This document shows positions 17,612-25,700 of a stretch of DNA of 64,000 nucleotides, one piece after another; position 1 is the first letter of the stretch, and the number at the start of each line of letters is the position of its first letter. The stretch covers positions 1-64,000 of the forward strand of contig CALXZR010000008.1 of the NCBI GenBank assembly GCA_944393295.1. Direction: 5' to 3'. The stretch is from an uncultured Clostridia bacterium (GTDB lineage Bacteria > Bacillota_A > Clostridia > TANB77 > CAG-508). The position numbers were made by a program, and so were the translations under genes. Under the pieces are notes generated by a model. The model was not told the DNA's origin and did not search any database. It saw only the letters and a list, made by a program, of their open reading frames with translations.

Positions 17612-17637
17612 ATATTCCTTTATTTTAGCAAAGTCAA
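17609..17637 (-). promoter_or_regulatory. Promoter of htpG
   Basis: On the minus strand TTGACT, 17 bases, TATAAT. The expected start of transcription falls near 17602, inside or just after the 5' arm of the hairpin, so its own mRNA would lack most of that arm and leave the SD open. No CIRCE element is visible. Confidence 0.75.
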
Positions 17638-17653
17638 TACGTGACTGCTAATT

Positions 17654-18202
17654 TTATTTTATTATTTCTTCACATGGAATATTATTTTCTATATATAAGC
17701 TCCTTACCCATTTTTCCAAATCATTCTGTTTTTGAAAAACAAGGATTTTATTTGAATTATATTTCTTCAAAATATCAGTAATATAACCTCTTCTTTTTTT
17801 GTTGTAAGTAAACACATATAATACAAAACTCAAATCTAATCTTGGAATTTGCGCTCTTTTTTTACCTAAATGAGTTATTTTCCTTTTAAAAATTCCTTTT
17901 AACTGTGTTCTTCTTGGATAATCTAAAAAGATAATTAAATCTGCTCTATCTGTTCTTTGCACAAGAGTATCTATAAAAGTACCATCTAATATCCATTTCT
18001 CTTTTTTACCTTCTTCGATAATCATTTTATCTCTTTGTTTTGTATCTCGTAATACCCAGTTTTTCATATAATGAATTGTATCTAAATGTAAAACAGGTAA
18101 ATTATATACCTTACCTAAATTATTAGCCAGAGTTGTTTTTCCAGTTCCTGGCGCACCAATAATTGCAATTCTCTTTATATTGTTCTTTAATTTTTTTTCC
18201 AT
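17654..18202 (-). CDS. P-loop nucleotide kinase-like protein (FlaR/adenylate-kinase-like)
   Basis: 182 residues from the ATG at 18202; a longer frame starting inside the fur gene is possible but less likely. A Walker A loop (IIGAPGTGKTTLANNL, about residues 14-29) is followed by HLDTIHY, GTFIDTLVQRTDRADLIIFLDYPRRTQLKGIFKR, and a C-terminal ILVFQKQNDLEKW, the pattern of the topology-modulation/adenylate-kinase-related ATPases. It is probably a cytoplasmic nucleoside or nucleotide kinase of unknown substrate. It follows fur by 11 bases and is likely to be translated from the same mRNA. Confidence 0.7.
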   Translation of the reverse strand: MEKKLKNNIKRIAIIGAPGTGKTTLANNLGKVYNLPVLHLDTIHYMKNWVLRDTKQRDKMIIEEGKKEKWILDGTFIDTLVQRTDRADLIIFLDYPRRTQLKGIFKRKITHLGKKRAQIPRLDLSFVLYVFTYNKKRRGYITDILKKYNSNKILVFQKQNDLEKWVRSLYIENNIPCEEIIK

Positions 18203-18213
18203 TTCTCCATTAC

Positions 18214-18606
18214 CTAGTTTATATTTATGTTTTTGCATTCTCTGCATATTCCAGTTATAGTAAAATTTTCAAGGCTACATTCCAAACATGTTTGCTCATA
18301 AACGCTATTTTTCAATTCTTCAAAGTCAAATTTATATTCAAAATCGAAAACCTTTCCACACTTTAAACAAATTGCATGATTATGCTTTTCTCTAACTAAA
18401 TCATATCTGTCTGGACCAATTGGCATAGATATTTTAACAATTGCTTTTTTATTTACTAACAAAGCTAAGTTTCTATATATAGTACTTCTGCTTGAAGTAG
18501 ACATGTTTTCTTTAAGTCTTGAATAAATTTCCTCAGCTGTTGGATGATCATATGAATTTTCTAGTACTTCTATAATTTCTTCTCTTTGTTTAGAATAATT
18601 TTCCAT
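18214..18606 (-). CDS. Fur-family metal- or peroxide-responsive repressor
   Basis: 130 residues. An N-terminal winged helix (EEIIEVLENSYDHPTAEEIYSRLKENMSTSSRSTIYRNLALL) is followed by the dimerisation domain with metal ligands RYDLVREKHNHAICLKCGKVFDF and a C-terminal CREC. Two CxxC pairs (CLKC, CREC) would hold structural zinc; the HNH region would hold the regulatory metal. Short length and the CxxC pairs fit PerR or Fur, but which metal or peroxide it senses cannot be told. The Fur box sequence was not found upstream of genes in the window. It is transcribed ahead of the kinase gene. Confidence 0.88.
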   Translation of the reverse strand: MENYSKQREEIIEVLENSYDHPTAEEIYSRLKENMSTSSRSTIYRNLALLVNKKAIVKISMPIGPDRYDLVREKHNHAICLKCGKVFDFEYKFDFEELKNSVYEQTCLECSLENFTITGICRECKNININ

Positions 18607-18628
18607 TCTATTTTCTCCAATTTATATT

Positions 18629-19366
18629 TTAAGTATTATATCCAAACTCAGTATATATTTTATTGCTATTTAGAAATTTTCTATGTGCATCTAAGTAAAA
18701 TTGTTCTTTATAAATTCTTCCTTCCTGAGGAACAAATAATTTTTCATAAGAATACTCATGTAAATATTCTTCAAATGATTTTTCTACCTTTGATGGATCA
18801 AAAACAAATTCTGCCTTCCAATTCGAAGTATGTTCCTTTAGCCCATCAACTCTTTCACAGTTACAGATATTCATTAAAAATTCTTTTTCTGTCATATACC
18901 CTGATGTAATATCTTGCAACTTTAGTGGTTCTGCTAATAAAGCTAATTTCTTACTAATGGCTTCTTGTGAATCTGAATTATTCAATTTTATTCTAATTAC
19001 TGGGTCATTATTACTAGAATAACAATAATGTTCTTTATCTTCAGCTACAAGTTTATTAAAAATCTTTATGTTTTCATCACTAAGTTTATCAAATACAATT
19101 TTTACTTCATTATCATCCACAATAGATTCTTTTGTAAAAACATTTTTATCCCATGAATTTTTGCAAACTAAAACACAAGGTTCTTCTATATATTTTTCTA
19201 AACCTTCTTTGTAAATTTTATGTATTGGCTCCGAATTAACTTTATATGTACTTTTTTTATTTTCTTTTTCATCTTGAATCTTCTCAGTACCTGCAAAAAA
19301 AGATGTCAACATACTAACTATAACATCAACATCTGAAGTATAGTTTAAAATATCATCAAATTCCAT
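18629..19366 (-). CDS. Hypothetical protein, no recognised domain
   Basis: 245 residues, soluble, acidic, with no signal peptide or membrane segment. I do not recognise it. It contains a Cys pair (FLMNICNCERVDG) and patches of charged residues (KIVFDKLSDENIKIFNKLVAEDKEH). The ATG has AGAGGTG 7 bases upstream and the promoter at 19397-19425. It lies 22 bases upstream of fur in the same direction, so it is probably the first gene of a unit with fur and the kinase gene. Confidence 0.75.
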   Translation of the reverse strand: MEFDDILNYTSDVDVIVSMLTSFFAGTEKIQDEKENKKSTYKVNSEPIHKIYKEGLEKYIEEPCVLVCKNSWDKNVFTKESIVDDNEVKIVFDKLSDENIKIFNKLVAEDKEHYCYSSNNDPVIRIKLNNSDSQEAISKKLALLAEPLKLQDITSGYMTEKEFLMNICNCERVDGLKEHTSNWKAEFVFDPSKVEKSFEEYLHEYSYEKLFVPQEGRIYKEQFYLDAHRKFLNSNKIYTEFGYNT

Positions 19367-19396
19367 ACATCTTCACCTCTCTTTTGTACATAATTT

Positions 19397-19425
19397 ATTA
19401 TATAAATAAACTTTTCTTTTGTCTA
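19397..19425 (-). promoter_or_regulatory. Promoter of the 18629-19366 gene
   Basis: On the minus strand TAGACA, 17 bases, TATAAT, 30 bases upstream of the ATG. Confidence 0.6.
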
Positions 19426-19491
19426 GTATTTTATAAGAAATAAATATAAGCACAAGTAAATAAAATTTTTACTTAATATACCAAAAATTAA

Positions 19492-19521
19492 AAAAGATTC
19501 AAGTTCTTTTCTTGAATCTTT
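19492..19521 (-). terminator. Terminator of the sortase gene
   Basis: AAAGATTCAAG and CTTGAATCTTT form an 11-bp stem with an 8-base loop, followed on the minus strand by a T run. Confidence 0.85.
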
Positions 19522-19549
19522 CATATTTTTCATTGAGTTTTTTTACTTA

Positions 19550-20308
19550 TTAATTTACTTTTTCTCTTGCTTTTACAATAACTCTTTTTGTACTATCATT
19601 TGTACAAGTTATTAAAGTTATTTCTTTTAAGCCATTTGTAAGTTGACTTGTAGATTCAGTATTTTCTGGATCTACTACATATTTATCATATACTACATAA
19701 GTAAGTCTTCTTCCAGTTAAATCTGTAATATATATCTCATCTCCATCTACAAGATCTGGAACTTTACTAAAGAATTTTTTATTTCTATAATTGTGTCCTA
19801 CTATACAAAAGTTTCCAACTTCATTTGGATTAGCTCCCCAAAAATAGCAAGGTGATATTTTTAGTAGTTCATCTGTTGTTTCATTTAATATACCATATTC
19901 TACGTCAATTTTAGGTATTTCTATTTTTGCTATTGTCCAATATACTTGACCACTTTCTGTAACTTGTGTATTTCTTGGAATAACTTCATTTTCGTGTACT
20001 ACAGTATCTTCTACTGGTTCGCTATAAATTACTTCAAATGGATCTTCTGAATTTAATATAACTACTGTAGAATTATCTGAAAATTTTATTGTTGTATCAT
20101 CTACTACATTATCTTCAAAAGTTAAACTTGCTAAAACTTCTTGTGATTTTTCTTCATTTTTATTTTTATCGTATTCAGCATATATGTAATAAGAAAATAA
20201 TATGCATACTAAAAAAACAGAAATAAAGAAATCAATTTTATACATTCTTTTTTTCTTTTTCAATTCTGGCGTAATATATAATTTTTCAGCTACTAGAATT
20301 TGATTCAT
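19550..20308 (-). CDS. Sortase
   Basis: 252 residues. A basic cytoplasmic N-terminus and one membrane segment (about 28-44) are followed by a linker and the sortase beta-barrel: AKIEIPKIDVEYGIL, GNFCIVGHNYRNKKFFSKV (catalytic His), and EITLITCTNDSTKRVIVKAR (catalytic Cys in TLITC and Arg in VKAR). It is a membrane-bound transpeptidase that attaches or polymerises LPxTG-like proteins. Class B or D is likely; I cannot assign it with certainty. No LPxTG-type substrate gene is visible in the window. It has its own consensus promoter and terminator. Confidence 0.9.
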   Translation of the reverse strand: MNQILVAEKLYITPELKKKKRMYKIDFFISVFLVCILFSYYIYAEYDKNKNEEKSQEVLASLTFEDNVVDDTTIKFSDNSTVVILNSEDPFEVIYSEPVEDTVVHENEVIPRNTQVTESGQVYWTIAKIEIPKIDVEYGILNETTDELLKISPCYFWGANPNEVGNFCIVGHNYRNKKFFSKVPDLVDGDEIYITDLTGRRLTYVVYDKYVVDPENTESTSQLTNGLKEITLITCTNDSTKRVIVKAREKVN

Positions 20309-20340
20309 ATCTTTCCTTCCTTTTTACATATACTATATTT

Positions 20341-20369
20341 ATTATAGCATTAACTTTTTTTTTGTGCAA
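20341..20369 (-). promoter_or_regulatory. Promoter of the sortase gene
   Basis: On the minus strand TTGCAC, 17 bases, TATAAT, with an extended -10 (TGC). The -10 ends 32 bases upstream of the ATG at 20308. Confidence 0.65.
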
Positions 20370-20386
20370 TAGGCTAATACCAAAAT

Positions 20387-21169
20387 TTATTTTCTATCTT
20401 TCAATAATTTAGATAAATTTTTTTCTAAATCTTTTAGTTCTTCTTCTAAACTATGTGTCTCTGCATTTATCACATCTTTTCTTCGTCTTACTAATTTTTC
20501 CTCCATTAAAAAATCTCTTTCATTATAAGGAAAACTATTTTTTATTATTCTTATGGTTTCTTCTACATCTTTTAGAAGCTTTTTATATCTTTCTTCTTCT
20601 AGTAATAATTCATTTATTTCTCCCTGCTGAATTATCTCATCTTCTTCGATTATATTTATATAATTTTCTAATAGTCTTATATTTCCATCTGAATACGCTT
20701 TTTCTGCCTCTTTATATAAATTCTTCTTTCTCTCTTCTAGATTTTTATTTAATAATGGATTCCAAGAACGTACTAAAACAGAATATGTTACATTTAAATT
20801 TTCTATTTCTTCGCTACTAATACTTTCCTTTAAACTATATTCAATAGCAATATTTATATCAGAAAACATTTCTCTTTCTATTTTAGAATCTTCTTCAAAT
20901 TCACTTTTTAAAATATCATCTATTTCCTCTTCTTGAAAATATTCAAGTTTATTAATTAATTCTATCTTTCTTTTTATTTTCTTTACTTTATTTTGTACAA
21001 TAAGTTTTTTATATTCTAAAGAACCTATTTTTAACATATAATCTATTTTTAAACTTTTACAATAATAATTTATTAAATAGTCTTTTTCTACAATTTTATC
21101 TGTTAATAAATCTTTTAAGTGGTTAACATTATATAAAACAACTACATATTCAGGATTAACAAAAAGCAT
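20387..21169 (-). CDS. Hypothetical coiled-coil protein
   Basis: 260 residues from the ATG at 21169, chosen for GGAGAAAAAAG upstream; the longer frame adds 24 residues that include the SD. It is very rich in Lys and Glu, with predicted helices and coiled coils over most of its length (about 55-125 and 160-258). The N-terminus (MLFVNPEYVVVLYNVNHLKDLL) is the only hydrophobic part and is not a clear membrane segment. I do not recognise a family. It is probably a cytoplasmic structural or regulatory protein. It lies 78 bases upstream of the sortase gene on the same strand, but the sortase has its own promoter. Confidence 0.7.
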   Translation of the reverse strand: MLFVNPEYVVVLYNVNHLKDLLTDKIVEKDYLINYYCKSLKIDYMLKIGSLEYKKLIVQNKVKKIKRKIELINKLEYFQEEEIDDILKSEFEEDSKIEREMFSDINIAIEYSLKESISSEEIENLNVTYSVLVRSWNPLLNKNLEERKKNLYKEAEKAYSDGNIRLLENYINIIEEDEIIQQGEINELLLEEERYKKLLKDVEETIRIIKNSFPYNERDFLMEEKLVRRRKDVINAETHSLEEELKDLEKNLSKLLKDRK

Positions 21170-21244
21170 TCTTTTTTCTCCTTTGTTTTCGATATTTATT
21201 ATTTTATCATATGTTGCAAAGTTTGAAAAGTTGTAAATCAAAAA

Positions 21245-21276
21245 AAGTCAAGACATTAATATTAACATCTTGACTT
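21245..21276 (-). terminator. Terminator of dapL
   Basis: AAGTCAAGA and TCTTGACTT form a 9-bp stem with a 14-base loop, followed by seven T on the minus strand. Confidence 0.85.
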
Positions 21277-21348
21277 CAGCTAAATTGCTTTACAATATAG
21301 ATATAAATAATCTATAGTATATTATATGAAATTCTTACTTTTTTGCTT

Positions 21349-22584
21349 CTATATTTTTAGTTTTTTTATTCTTTCCATAGCTTCAAGAGTACTCTCTTTC
21401 GTTCCAAAAGCAGTTAATCTAAAATATCCTTCTCCACTTGGTCCAAATCCAACACCTGGTGTTCCTACAACATAAGCTTCTTTTAAAAGCTTATCGAAAA
21501 ATTCCCATGATGTTAAACCATCTGGAACTTTAAGCCAAATATATGGTGCATTTTTTCCACCAAAAACTGTATACCCTGCTTTTTCTAATCCTTCTCTTAT
21601 TATCTTTGCATTTTCCATATAGTAGCTAATATTTTCTTTTATCTGCTTTTGACCTTCTTCTGTATAAACAGCTTCTGCACCTTTTTGTACAATATAAGAT
21701 ACTCCGTTAAATTTTGTACATTGTCTTCTATTCCATAACTTATTTATAGAAATTTTTTCGCCTTCTTTTGTATATCCATATAGTTGTTTTGGTACAACTG
21801 TATAAGCACATCTTACTCCAGTAAAACCTGCTGTTTTTGAAAAACTTCTAAATTCTATTGCAACATCTTTAGCGCCTTCTATTTCATAAATTGAATGTGG
21901 TACATCTTTTTCTGAAATAAAAGCTTCATATGCAGAATCATATAAAATTATTGCACTATTTTTCTTTGCATAGTCTACCCATTTTTTTAGTTCTTCTTTT
22001 GATAAAGTCGTTCCTGTTGGGTTATTTGGAAAACAAAGGTAAATTATATCTACATTTTCTTTTGGTAGTTCTGGAGTAAAATTATTTTCAGAAGTTGCTG
22101 GTATATAAACTATATTTTCATATTTTCCAGTATTTTCATTATATTTTCCACTTCTTCCAGACATAACATTTGTATCTAAGTATACTGGATATACTGGATC
22201 TGTAATAGCAATTTTATTATCGATTCCAAAAATATCAACAATATTTCCACAATCACATTTTGCTCCATCTGATACAAAAATCTCATCAATTTCTATATCT
22301 ATTCCTCTTTTTTTATAGTCGTTTTCTACGATTTTTTCTCTTAAAAATTCGTATCCTTGTTCTGGACCATATCCTTTAAAATTTTCCTTTGTAGACATTT
22401 CATCTACAGCTTTATGCATTGCCTCAATAACAGCTGGTACTATTGGTCTTGTAACATCTCCTATACCAAGTTTAATAATTTTTTTATCTGGATTTTTAAG
22501 GCTAAATTCAGATACTTTTTTAGCTACGGTTGAAAATAAATAGCTTTCTTGTAAATTTAAAAAATTTTCATTAATGTTAATCAT
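21349..22584 (-). CDS. dapL: LL-diaminopimelate aminotransferase
   Basis: 411 residues, typical of DapL (about 410). It makes LL-diaminopimelate from tetrahydrodipicolinate and glutamate in one PLP-dependent step, bypassing acyl intermediates. Motifs: [12 protein letters not shown] near the N-terminus, [30 protein letters not shown], the aminotransferase core [33 protein letters not shown], and the PLP lysine in [17 protein letters not shown]. The start is the ATG at 22584, behind GGAGGA. It supports a meso-DAP type peptidoglycan with murE and dapF nearby. An inverted repeat (22608-22639) sits next to a possible -10 upstream. Confidence 0.96.
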   Translation of the reverse strand: MININENFLNLQESYLFSTVAKKVSEFSLKNPDKKIIKLGIGDVTRPIVPAVIEAMHKAVDEMSTKENFKGYGPEQGYEFLREKIVENDYKKRGIDIEIDEIFVSDGAKCDCGNIVDIFGIDNKIAITDPVYPVYLDTNVMSGRSGKYNENTGKYENIVYIPATSENNFTPELPKENVDIIYLCFPNNPTGTTLSKEELKKWVDYAKKNSAIILYDSAYEAFISEKDVPHSIYEIEGAKDVAIEFRSFSKTAGFTGVRCAYTVVPKQLYGYTKEGEKISINKLWNRRQCTKFNGVSYIVQKGAEAVYTEEGQKQIKENISYYMENAKIIREGLEKAGYTVFGGKNAPYIWLKVPDGLTSWEFFDKLLKEAYVVGTPGVGFGPSGEGYFRLTAFGTKESTLEAMERIKKLKI

Positions 22585-22607
22585 ATTTTCCTCCATATGA
22601 TTATTAT

Positions 22608-22639
22608 AATATTAAAAATAAATTATTATTTTTAATATT
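22608..22639 (-). promoter_or_regulatory. Inverted repeat upstream of dapL
   Basis: AATATTAAAAATA and TATTTTTAATATT form a perfect 13-bp repeat with a 6-base centre. On the minus strand it lies just upstream of, and overlaps by one base, a TATAAT (22603-22608). It may be an operator or an AT-rich leader hairpin. Confidence 0.4.
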
Positions 22640-22689
22640 TATTCTTTTATATCATTTAATATTCATTTTTTCAATATTTTTATATAAAA

Positions 22690-22715
22690 ACACACATACT
22701 CTTTTATATGTGTGT
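22690..22715 (-). terminator. Terminator of murE
   Basis: ACACACATA and TATGTGTGT form a 9-bp stem with an 8-base loop, followed by TTTTT on the minus strand. It lies just after the murE stop codon. Confidence 0.8.
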
Positions 22716-22725
22716 CTTAAAAATA

Positions 22726-24231
22726 TTATTCTACTGGTTTTCTTTCTCCAGAAGCTATCATTTCTTCAATTATATCGTGAATAACTTCTCTTTCATTGTA
22801 TGGATATTTTACACCGTTTTTTTCTAAGTATAAATCATGTCCTAAACCTGGTATTACTATAATGTCACCTGGTTTAGCTATTGAAATTGCATATCTAATT
22901 CCTTCTGTTCTATCTACAATAATTTTATATGGTTTTCCTGTTGGTATAATTCCAACTTCAATTTCCTTTAATATTTTTAGTGGATCTTCTGTACGCACTT
23001 GATCAGACATTAATACAGTAAAGTCTGCTAACCTTCCTGAAATTTCTCCCATTACTGGTCTTTTAGCTGCATCTCTATCTCCACCAACTCCCCAAGCACA
23101 TATTATTCTACCTTTAGCATAAGATTTTACTGCAGTTAAAATACTTTCTAAGCTTGAAGGTGTGTGTGCATAATCTATCATAATAGTTAGTCCCAATTTA
23201 TTTGGAACAAGCTCACTTCTTCCAAGTACCTTTAAATCTTTTAAAGCCTTTCTTATCTCATCTGCTGTAACATCAAAATATGAAGCTACTGCAATTGCAC
23301 CTGCAGCATTATAAATACTAAATCTACCAGGAATACAAGCTTCTATTTTTTCCTCTACATTTTTATACATAATCTCAAAATCAATATATGAATCTGTTAT
23401 TACAACATTATTAGGATTTACTTTAAAATCAGCTTCATTGTCAATAGCAAAAGTTTTTATATCTTTATTTGGTAAAAGCTCTTTTACTGTTTTTACCTTT
23501 TCATCATCATTATTTATTACTCCATGTTTAGCTAGTTTTATTAAATCTAACTTACAATTGAAATAGTCCTCCATATTTGGATGTTCTTTTGGACTAATAT
23601 GATCTTCTGTTAAGTTTGTAAATAAAGCTACATCAAAATCACATCCTGTTACTCTATCTAATTTCATAGCTTGTGATGAAACTTCTATAATTGCTACATC
23701 TACATTCTTGTCTACCATATTTTTTAAATGCTTCTGTATTTCTATACTCTCTGGTGTAGTCCTATCTGTATCTTCTATTTTCTCCTCATTAATATAAACA
23801 GCGATACTTCCTATAAGTCCAACCTTTAGTCCATGTGCTTCTAATATAGATTTAATCATAAATGTTGATGTTGTTTTTCCTTTTGTTCCTGTAACTCCTA
23901 TCAATTTTAGTTTTCTTGATGGATTATCATAAAAGTTACATGCTACTTGTGCTAAAGCTTTTCTAGTGTTCTTTACTGAAATTATTGGCATATTATATTT
24001 TTCAAATAGTTCTTTAGCATCTACATTTGGTTCAACAATAATAGCTTTTGCACCATTTTGTATTGCACTATCAATAAATTCAATACCATTTTTAGTAAAA
24101 CCATTTATTGCCACAAAAAGTCCTTTTTCTTTAATTTTTCTTGAATCTGAATGTATATTTGTTATATCTAAATTTAGATCACCAACTTCTTTTATTACTT
24201 CAACATCAAGAATTAATTTTTTTAGTAACAT
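22726..24231 (-). CDS. murE: UDP-N-acetylmuramoyl-tripeptide synthetase
   Basis: 501 residues from the ATG at 24231, set by GGAGGG 6 bases upstream. It is an ATP-dependent ligase that adds the third amino acid to UDP-MurNAc-L-Ala-D-Glu. Motifs: NIHSDSRKIKEKGLFVAING, GVTGTKGKTTSTFMIKSIL (P-loop), RTTPESIEIQ, SSQAMKLDRV, FTNLTEDHISPKEHPNMEDYF, and DYAHTPSSLESIL. The amino-acid specificity motif, DNPR in meso-DAP enzymes, reads DQVR here (LMSDQVRTEDP), keeping only Asp and Arg. meso-DAP remains likely, since DapL and DapF are encoded nearby. The gene stands apart from the mra cluster. Confidence 0.93.
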   Translation of the reverse strand: MLLKKLILDVEVIKEVGDLNLDITNIHSDSRKIKEKGLFVAINGFTKNGIEFIDSAIQNGAKAIIVEPNVDAKELFEKYNMPIISVKNTRKALAQVACNFYDNPSRKLKLIGVTGTKGKTTSTFMIKSILEAHGLKVGLIGSIAVYINEEKIEDTDRTTPESIEIQKHLKNMVDKNVDVAIIEVSSQAMKLDRVTGCDFDVALFTNLTEDHISPKEHPNMEDYFNCKLDLIKLAKHGVINNDDEKVKTVKELLPNKDIKTFAIDNEADFKVNPNNVVITDSYIDFEIMYKNVEEKIEACIPGRFSIYNAAGAIAVASYFDVTADEIRKALKDLKVLGRSELVPNKLGLTIMIDYAHTPSSLESILTAVKSYAKGRIICAWGVGGDRDAAKRPVMGEISGRLADFTVLMSDQVRTEDPLKILKEIEVGIIPTGKPYKIIVDRTEGIRYAISIAKPGDIIVIPGLGHDLYLEKNGVKYPYNEREVIHDIIEEMIASGERKPVE

Positions 24232-24311
24232 AGCCATCCCTCCATTCGCAAGATTTCTATGTTTCAAATTATATATCTATTTTTTTTATTTGTAAATCTT
24301 TTTAGAAAAGA

Positions 24312-24348
24312 AAACACCATACTGGGCTTTTGACTCAGTATGGCGTTT
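24312..24348 (-). terminator. GC-rich terminator of the 111-residue gene
   Basis: On the minus strand AAACGCCATACTG pairs with CAGTATGGTGTTT (one G-U pair), a 13-bp stem, followed by TCTTTTC. A second small hairpin (CGGTG/CACCG) precedes it. The GC-rich stem differs from the native terminators around it. Confidence 0.75.
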
Positions 24349-24391
24349 ATTTTTTACGGTGAAGACACCGCAGGTACTACCGAAGATTTTG

Positions 24392-24727
24392 TTACTTTGT
24401 TTTGTCTGATACTTTTTGCTTGAACTCTTCAAATTTAACACCATTTTTCTTAAAGAGCTGTTTCTGCTCGTCTGTTAACTGCATTATCTTAGTGTGAATT
24501 TCGTTTTTCTTTAAATAATGCAGTTTTCGAAGGTCAATGTGTCTTTCCTTTACATTAGAAAACGTCCGAGTTCTTACAAGATACAGATAAGGCTCAACCA
24601 CAAACCCCATTTTTTCCACAATTTTGATTTGCTCTTGCCCTAACCTATATGTCTTGTACCGTTTTGTTCCTCGAATTTTCTCTAACTCTCTCTTAAATTT
24701 GTTGAAGGTTTGAGCATTCCATCTCAT
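24392..24727 (-). CDS. Small basic hypothetical protein, foreign-looking
   Basis: 111 residues, very basic (many Lys and Arg), soluble. I do not recognise a family. The middle has LGQEQIKIVEKMGFVVEPYLYLVRT and the end a charged helix. Base composition is richer in G+C than the flanking genes, and CGG arginine codons occur in RTRT and KRYKTY, which native genes here avoid. It has an SD (AAAGGGG) 8 bases upstream, GCGCGC just before its ATG, and a GC-rich terminator. It is a likely transferred one-gene cassette between murE and dapF. Confidence 0.65.
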   Translation of the reverse strand: MRWNAQTFNKFKRELEKIRGTKRYKTYRLGQEQIKIVEKMGFVVEPYLYLVRTRTFSNVKERHIDLRKLHYLKKNEIHTKIMQLTDEQKQLFKKNGVKFEEFKQKVSDKTK

Positions 24728-24785
24728 GCGCGCAACCCCTTTCTATAATTTTATGTTTTTTATTATAACATAGAAAAGCTAAAAA

Positions 24786-25628
24786 TTAAAGCTTTCCTTC
24801 AAAAATATATGAGCAATCTCCTATTAATCTAACGTTATTTTCATTTTCAAAATAAACAACTTTTAATTTTCCACCAGGTAAATCCACAATTACTTCTCTA
24901 TTTGTGGATTTTTTGAAATATGAAACTACACTAGCAGCACAAGCACCTGTTCCACACCCTAAAGTTTCTCCTACTCCTCTTTCCCATACTCTTATTTTTA
25001 AATTTTTAGGATTTACAACTTCAACAAATTCTACATTTGTTCTATTTGGAAAATATTTGTAGTTTTCTATTTTACTTCCTATATCTTCTATTTTTAAATT
25101 TTGTACATCTTTTACAAAACAAACTGCATGAGGATTTCCCATAGATATTGGATATACATATACTTTATTATTTCTAAAATTTATCTCAAGTCTTTCTAGC
25201 TCTTTTTTCACAATATTTGGAAAAATAACAGGAATTCTATTGTATTCAAAAATAGGATTTCCCATATCTACTTTTATTCCAATAACAGTTTTATTTTCTA
25301 CAATTAATTCTACATTTTTTATTCCAGCTAAAGTTTCTATTCTCATTTTCTCTTTTTTTATTATTTCTTTTTCATATAAATATTTAGCTAAACATCTTAT
25401 TCCATTTCCACACATTTCAGCTTCAGTTCCATCTTGATTAAATATTCTCATTTTACTATCTGCTATTTTACTATTTTCAATAAAAATAACGCCATCAGCT
25501 CCAACTCCAAATTTTCTATTACATAAAAACTCAGACAATTTGGAATATGTATACACCAATTCCTGTTTTGTATTATCTATTATAATAAAATCATTTCCTG
25601 TCCCTTGCATTTTTGTAAAAAAAATCAT
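24786..25628 (-). CDS. dapF: Diaminopimelate epimerase
   Basis: 280 residues from the ATG at 25628. It interconverts LL- and meso-DAP using two cysteines: MCGNGIRCLAKYLYE (first Cys, about residue 73) and LGCGTGACAASV (second Cys, about 217). Other motifs: FTKMQGTGNDFIIID, FGVGADGVIF, and MGNPHAVCFV. The GTG three codons upstream lies in the SD (GAGGTG) and is not chosen. The start codon lies in the 3' arm of a long hairpin and the codons after it (ATT TTT TTT) provide a U-tract, so the upstream terminator and the dapF start overlap. Confidence 0.95.
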   Translation of the reverse strand: MIFFTKMQGTGNDFIIIDNTKQELVYTYSKLSEFLCNRKFGVGADGVIFIENSKIADSKMRIFNQDGTEAEMCGNGIRCLAKYLYEKEIIKKEKMRIETLAGIKNVELIVENKTVIGIKVDMGNPIFEYNRIPVIFPNIVKKELERLEINFRNNKVYVYPISMGNPHAVCFVKDVQNLKIEDIGSKIENYKYFPNRTNVEFVEVVNPKNLKIRVWERGVGETLGCGTGACAASVVSYFKKSTNREVIVDLPGGKLKVVYFENENNVRLIGDCSYIFEGKL

Positions 25629-25659
25629 ATACTTCACCTCTTGGTTTAAGTATATGATT
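25623..25659 (-). terminator. Hairpin overlapping the dapF translation start
   Basis: On the minus strand AATCATATACTT (25659-25648) pairs with AAGTATATGATT (25634-25623), 12 perfect base pairs. The dapF SD (GAGGTG) is in the loop and its ATG in the 3' arm. A run of T follows within the coding sequence. It has the form of a terminator for the PASTA PBP gene upstream. Confidence 0.7.
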
Positions 25660-25700
25660 CAAAATTATAATAATTCATTTTATTTAAGTTATTTTATAAA

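Noticed and set aside
18586..18909. Plus-strand ORF of 107 codons opposite fur and its neighbour
   Set aside because: Composition is that of an antisense shadow and both minus-strand genes are well supported.
19550..20308. Sortase substrate among the surface proteins at 48-64 kb
   Set aside because: No LPxTG-like motif with a hydrophobic tail and basic end is visible in these proteins.
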